Assembly: GCA_943372555.1 (NCBI GenBank)
Contig: CALRZB010000119.1
Span: 1-8,197, forward strand
Direction: 5' to 3'
Length of the DNA stretch: 8,197 nt
DNA from: JAIXWP01 sp943372555
GTDB lineage: Bacteria; Bacteroidota; Bacteroidia; Flavobacteriales_D; Sanyastnellaceae
The position numbers were made by a program, and so were the translations under genes. Below, piece after piece: positions 7,048-8,197 of this stretch (position 1 is the first letter of the stretch; every line of letters starts with the position of its first letter). The notes beneath the pieces were generated by a model, which made no database searches, had not been told where the DNA came from, and saw only the letters and a program-made list of their open reading frames with translations.

Positions 7048-7079
7048 TTTGCGTTTCTGTCAGCATTTTACGATATTCG
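7048..7079 (+). promoter_or_regulatory. Candidate promoter for the PpiD-like gene
   Basis: TTTG at 7048-7051 is followed, after exactly 20 bases, by GATATTCG at 7072-7079 and then CA. The Bacteroidota arrangement is TTTG, 19-21 bases, TAnnTTTG. The spacing and -33 half fit; the -7 half matches four of six fixed positions. It lies in the 110-base gap that separates the peptidyl-prolyl isomerase gene from the operon upstream, leaving a leader of roughly 30 bases. Nothing else is recognised in the gap. Confidence 0.4.
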
Positions 7080-7113
7080 CAGCCCTAATTTTTATTAAAA
7101 GCTAGACCTTATT

Positions 7114-8197
7114 ATGGCAATGATCGAAAAAATCAGAAATCAAAGATGGCTTCTGATCGTAGTAGTGGGTGTCAGCCTTCTAGGCTTCCTCATCAATGGC
7201 GCTGTTTTGAAATGGATTCAAGGCGGCAATTCCGATATCGGAGAAATCAACGGCGAAACTATTTCCGCAACGGAATGGATGGCCGCAATTGACGAGCAAA
7301 AACTATTGTTTAATTACAATGGAAATGAATCTGGATTGAGCAATGACACTTGGAACAATTTAGTTGAATCAAAACTTCTTCTGGGCGAGTTTGAAGAACT
7401 TGGTCTTTCTGTTTCTGATGAAGAGTATGATGAAATTCTTTTCGGAGAAATGACATCACCATACGTTCGTCAGGTGATTTACCAAGGTCAAGTAGACTCT
7501 ACAAAGCGTAATTCTCTTAGAACAAACTTTGATGGAATGCCTGCGAATATTGCTACTGGGTATAAAAACCTAATTAGCATCAAGCGCATGAAGGAAAAAT
7601 ACGATTTGATGGTGAAGAAAGGTCAATATGCCAACAACCTTGATGGCAAATGGTCTTTTAAGCAAGCATCCGATAAAGTTTCTCTTTCTTATGTTGTGAA
7701 AACATACGCTGAGATTCCTGATAGCACAGTTACTGTTACTGAAAGCGACATCCGTGATTATTACAATAAGCACAAGAACGATCGTGAATACAAGCAAGAG
7801 TCTAGTCGCTCTGTTGATTACATCAAGTTCCCCGTTCGTGCTTCGTCTATGGACAGCACTACTTTGAAAGCACAACTAGCTGATTTAGCTGGATCTTTCA
7901 GAACAGCAACAAGCGATTCTTCTTTTGCTGCTGAGAATGCTAACACTCCAGCTAAAGCATTTAGTAGATACCACGCAGGAAGTTTCCCCGAGCCATATAA
8001 TACCCAAGTGTCATCAGATTCACTTGGTAAAATTATAGGTCCATTTGAATACAATGATGCTTACTGCATTGCAAAGGTTTCAAACCGTATCAATCAGCTT
8101 GACTCAGTTCGTGCTCGTCACATCCTGGTGAAAGCTGACCGCAAGATTCCTGCTGAGTTGGCTACTGCTCGTGCAAAAGCGGACTCAATAAAGAGTG
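7114..8197 (+). CDS. Membrane-anchored SurA/PpiD-type peptidyl-prolyl isomerase (3' end missing)
   Basis: The frame is open from ATG 7114 to the right edge: 361 complete codons of a protein that in Bacteroidota relatives is often near 700 residues. An N-terminal signal anchor (about 12-32, WLLIVVVGVSLLGFLI core) follows the basic MAMIEKIRNQR, placing the rest in the periplasm as in PpiD. A SurA_N-like chaperone segment begins at IGEINGETIS (residues 42-51), continues with helical acidic sequence to about 180, and is followed by a linker with ESDIRDYYNKHK. The start of a parvulin (PpiC) domain appears at about 332 with VRARHILVK, His336 being the conserved parvulin histidine; the rest is outside the window. 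Family role: cis-trans isomerisation of prolyl bonds and chaperoning of exported proteins at the inner membrane. The ATG at 7120 is possible, but MA-x-I-x-KIR is the common opening in relatives. Two antisense open frames inside it are not genes. Confidence 0.9.
   Translation, partial: MAMIEKIRNQRWLLIVVVGVSLLGFLINGAVLKWIQGGNSDIGEINGETISATEWMAAIDEQKLLFNYNGNESGLSNDTWNNLVESKLLLGEFEELGLSVSDEEYDEILFGEMTSPYVRQVIYQGQVDSTKRNSLRTNFDGMPANIATGYKNLISIKRMKEKYDLMVKKGQYANNLDGKWSFKQASDKVSLSYVVKTYAEIPDSTVTVTESDIRDYYNKHKNDREYKQESSRSVDYIKFPVRASSMDSTTLKAQLADLAGSFRTATSDSSFAAENANTPAKAFSRYHAGSFPEPYNTQVSSDSLGKIIGPFEYNDAYCIAKVSNRINQLDSVRARHILVKADRKIPAELATARAKADSIKS

Noticed and set aside
7570..8054. Two antisense open frames under the PpiD-like gene
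   Set aside because: The sense frame has clear SurA/parvulin features across the same region; the antisense proteins look like reverse-complement shadows without motifs.
1..8197. Mobile element, CRISPR array, tRNA or defence system
   Set aside because: No long direct or inverted repeats, transposase or nuclease motifs, or cloverleaf-like sequence were seen; coding is continuous with ordinary housekeeping and envelope genes.

Overview
The window looks like a chromosomal housekeeping and cell-envelope segment from a member of the Bacteroidota, most likely the Flavobacteriales or a near relative. The clues are a large secreted protein ending in a gliding-motility-type (type B) C-terminal sorting domain of the type IX secretion system, promoter motifs of the TTTG / TAnnTTTG kind, few visible Shine-Dalgarno sequences, lipoprotein-type LptC, and AT-leaning coding sequence. 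This placement is inferred from protein style; no rRNA or marker gene is present. All recognised genes lie on the + strand.

Layout: (1) The 3' part of an FMN-dependent nitronate monooxygenase / 2-nitropropane dioxygenase-like gene runs in from the left edge (2-571). (2) A short gap with a good -7 promoter motif leads to a secreted multi-module (fibronectin-III-like) protein of about 708 residues with a type B sorting domain (665-2791). (3) A tight block of five genes follows: type III pantothenate kinase coaX (2798-3523), an outer-membrane beta-barrel protein (3483-4937), lptC (4930-5523), a 69-residue two-helix membrane protein (5507-5716), and a CNNM/CorC-type DUF21-CBS membrane protein (5726-7003). 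Neighbours overlap or are 6-9 bases apart, so these are probably cotranscribed and translationally coupled. (4) A 110-base gap with a candidate promoter precedes a membrane-anchored SurA/PpiD-type peptidyl-prolyl isomerase that runs off the right edge (7114 onward).

Functionally the block from 3483 onward has an envelope-biogenesis flavour: LptC moves lipopolysaccharide across the periplasm, the PpiD-like chaperone handles exported proteins, the CNNM-like protein is a probable ion transporter, and the unassigned beta-barrel and two-helix proteins sit directly on either side of lptC. CoaX supplies the first step of coenzyme A synthesis and is probably there by operon history.

I see no mobile element, CRISPR array, tRNA, rRNA, defence system or sign of recent transfer. 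There is no gene-free stretch over 300 bases. I did not find an obviously undescribed system. The most useful leads are the two uncharacterised proteins flanking lptC and the unclear start of the secreted protein.
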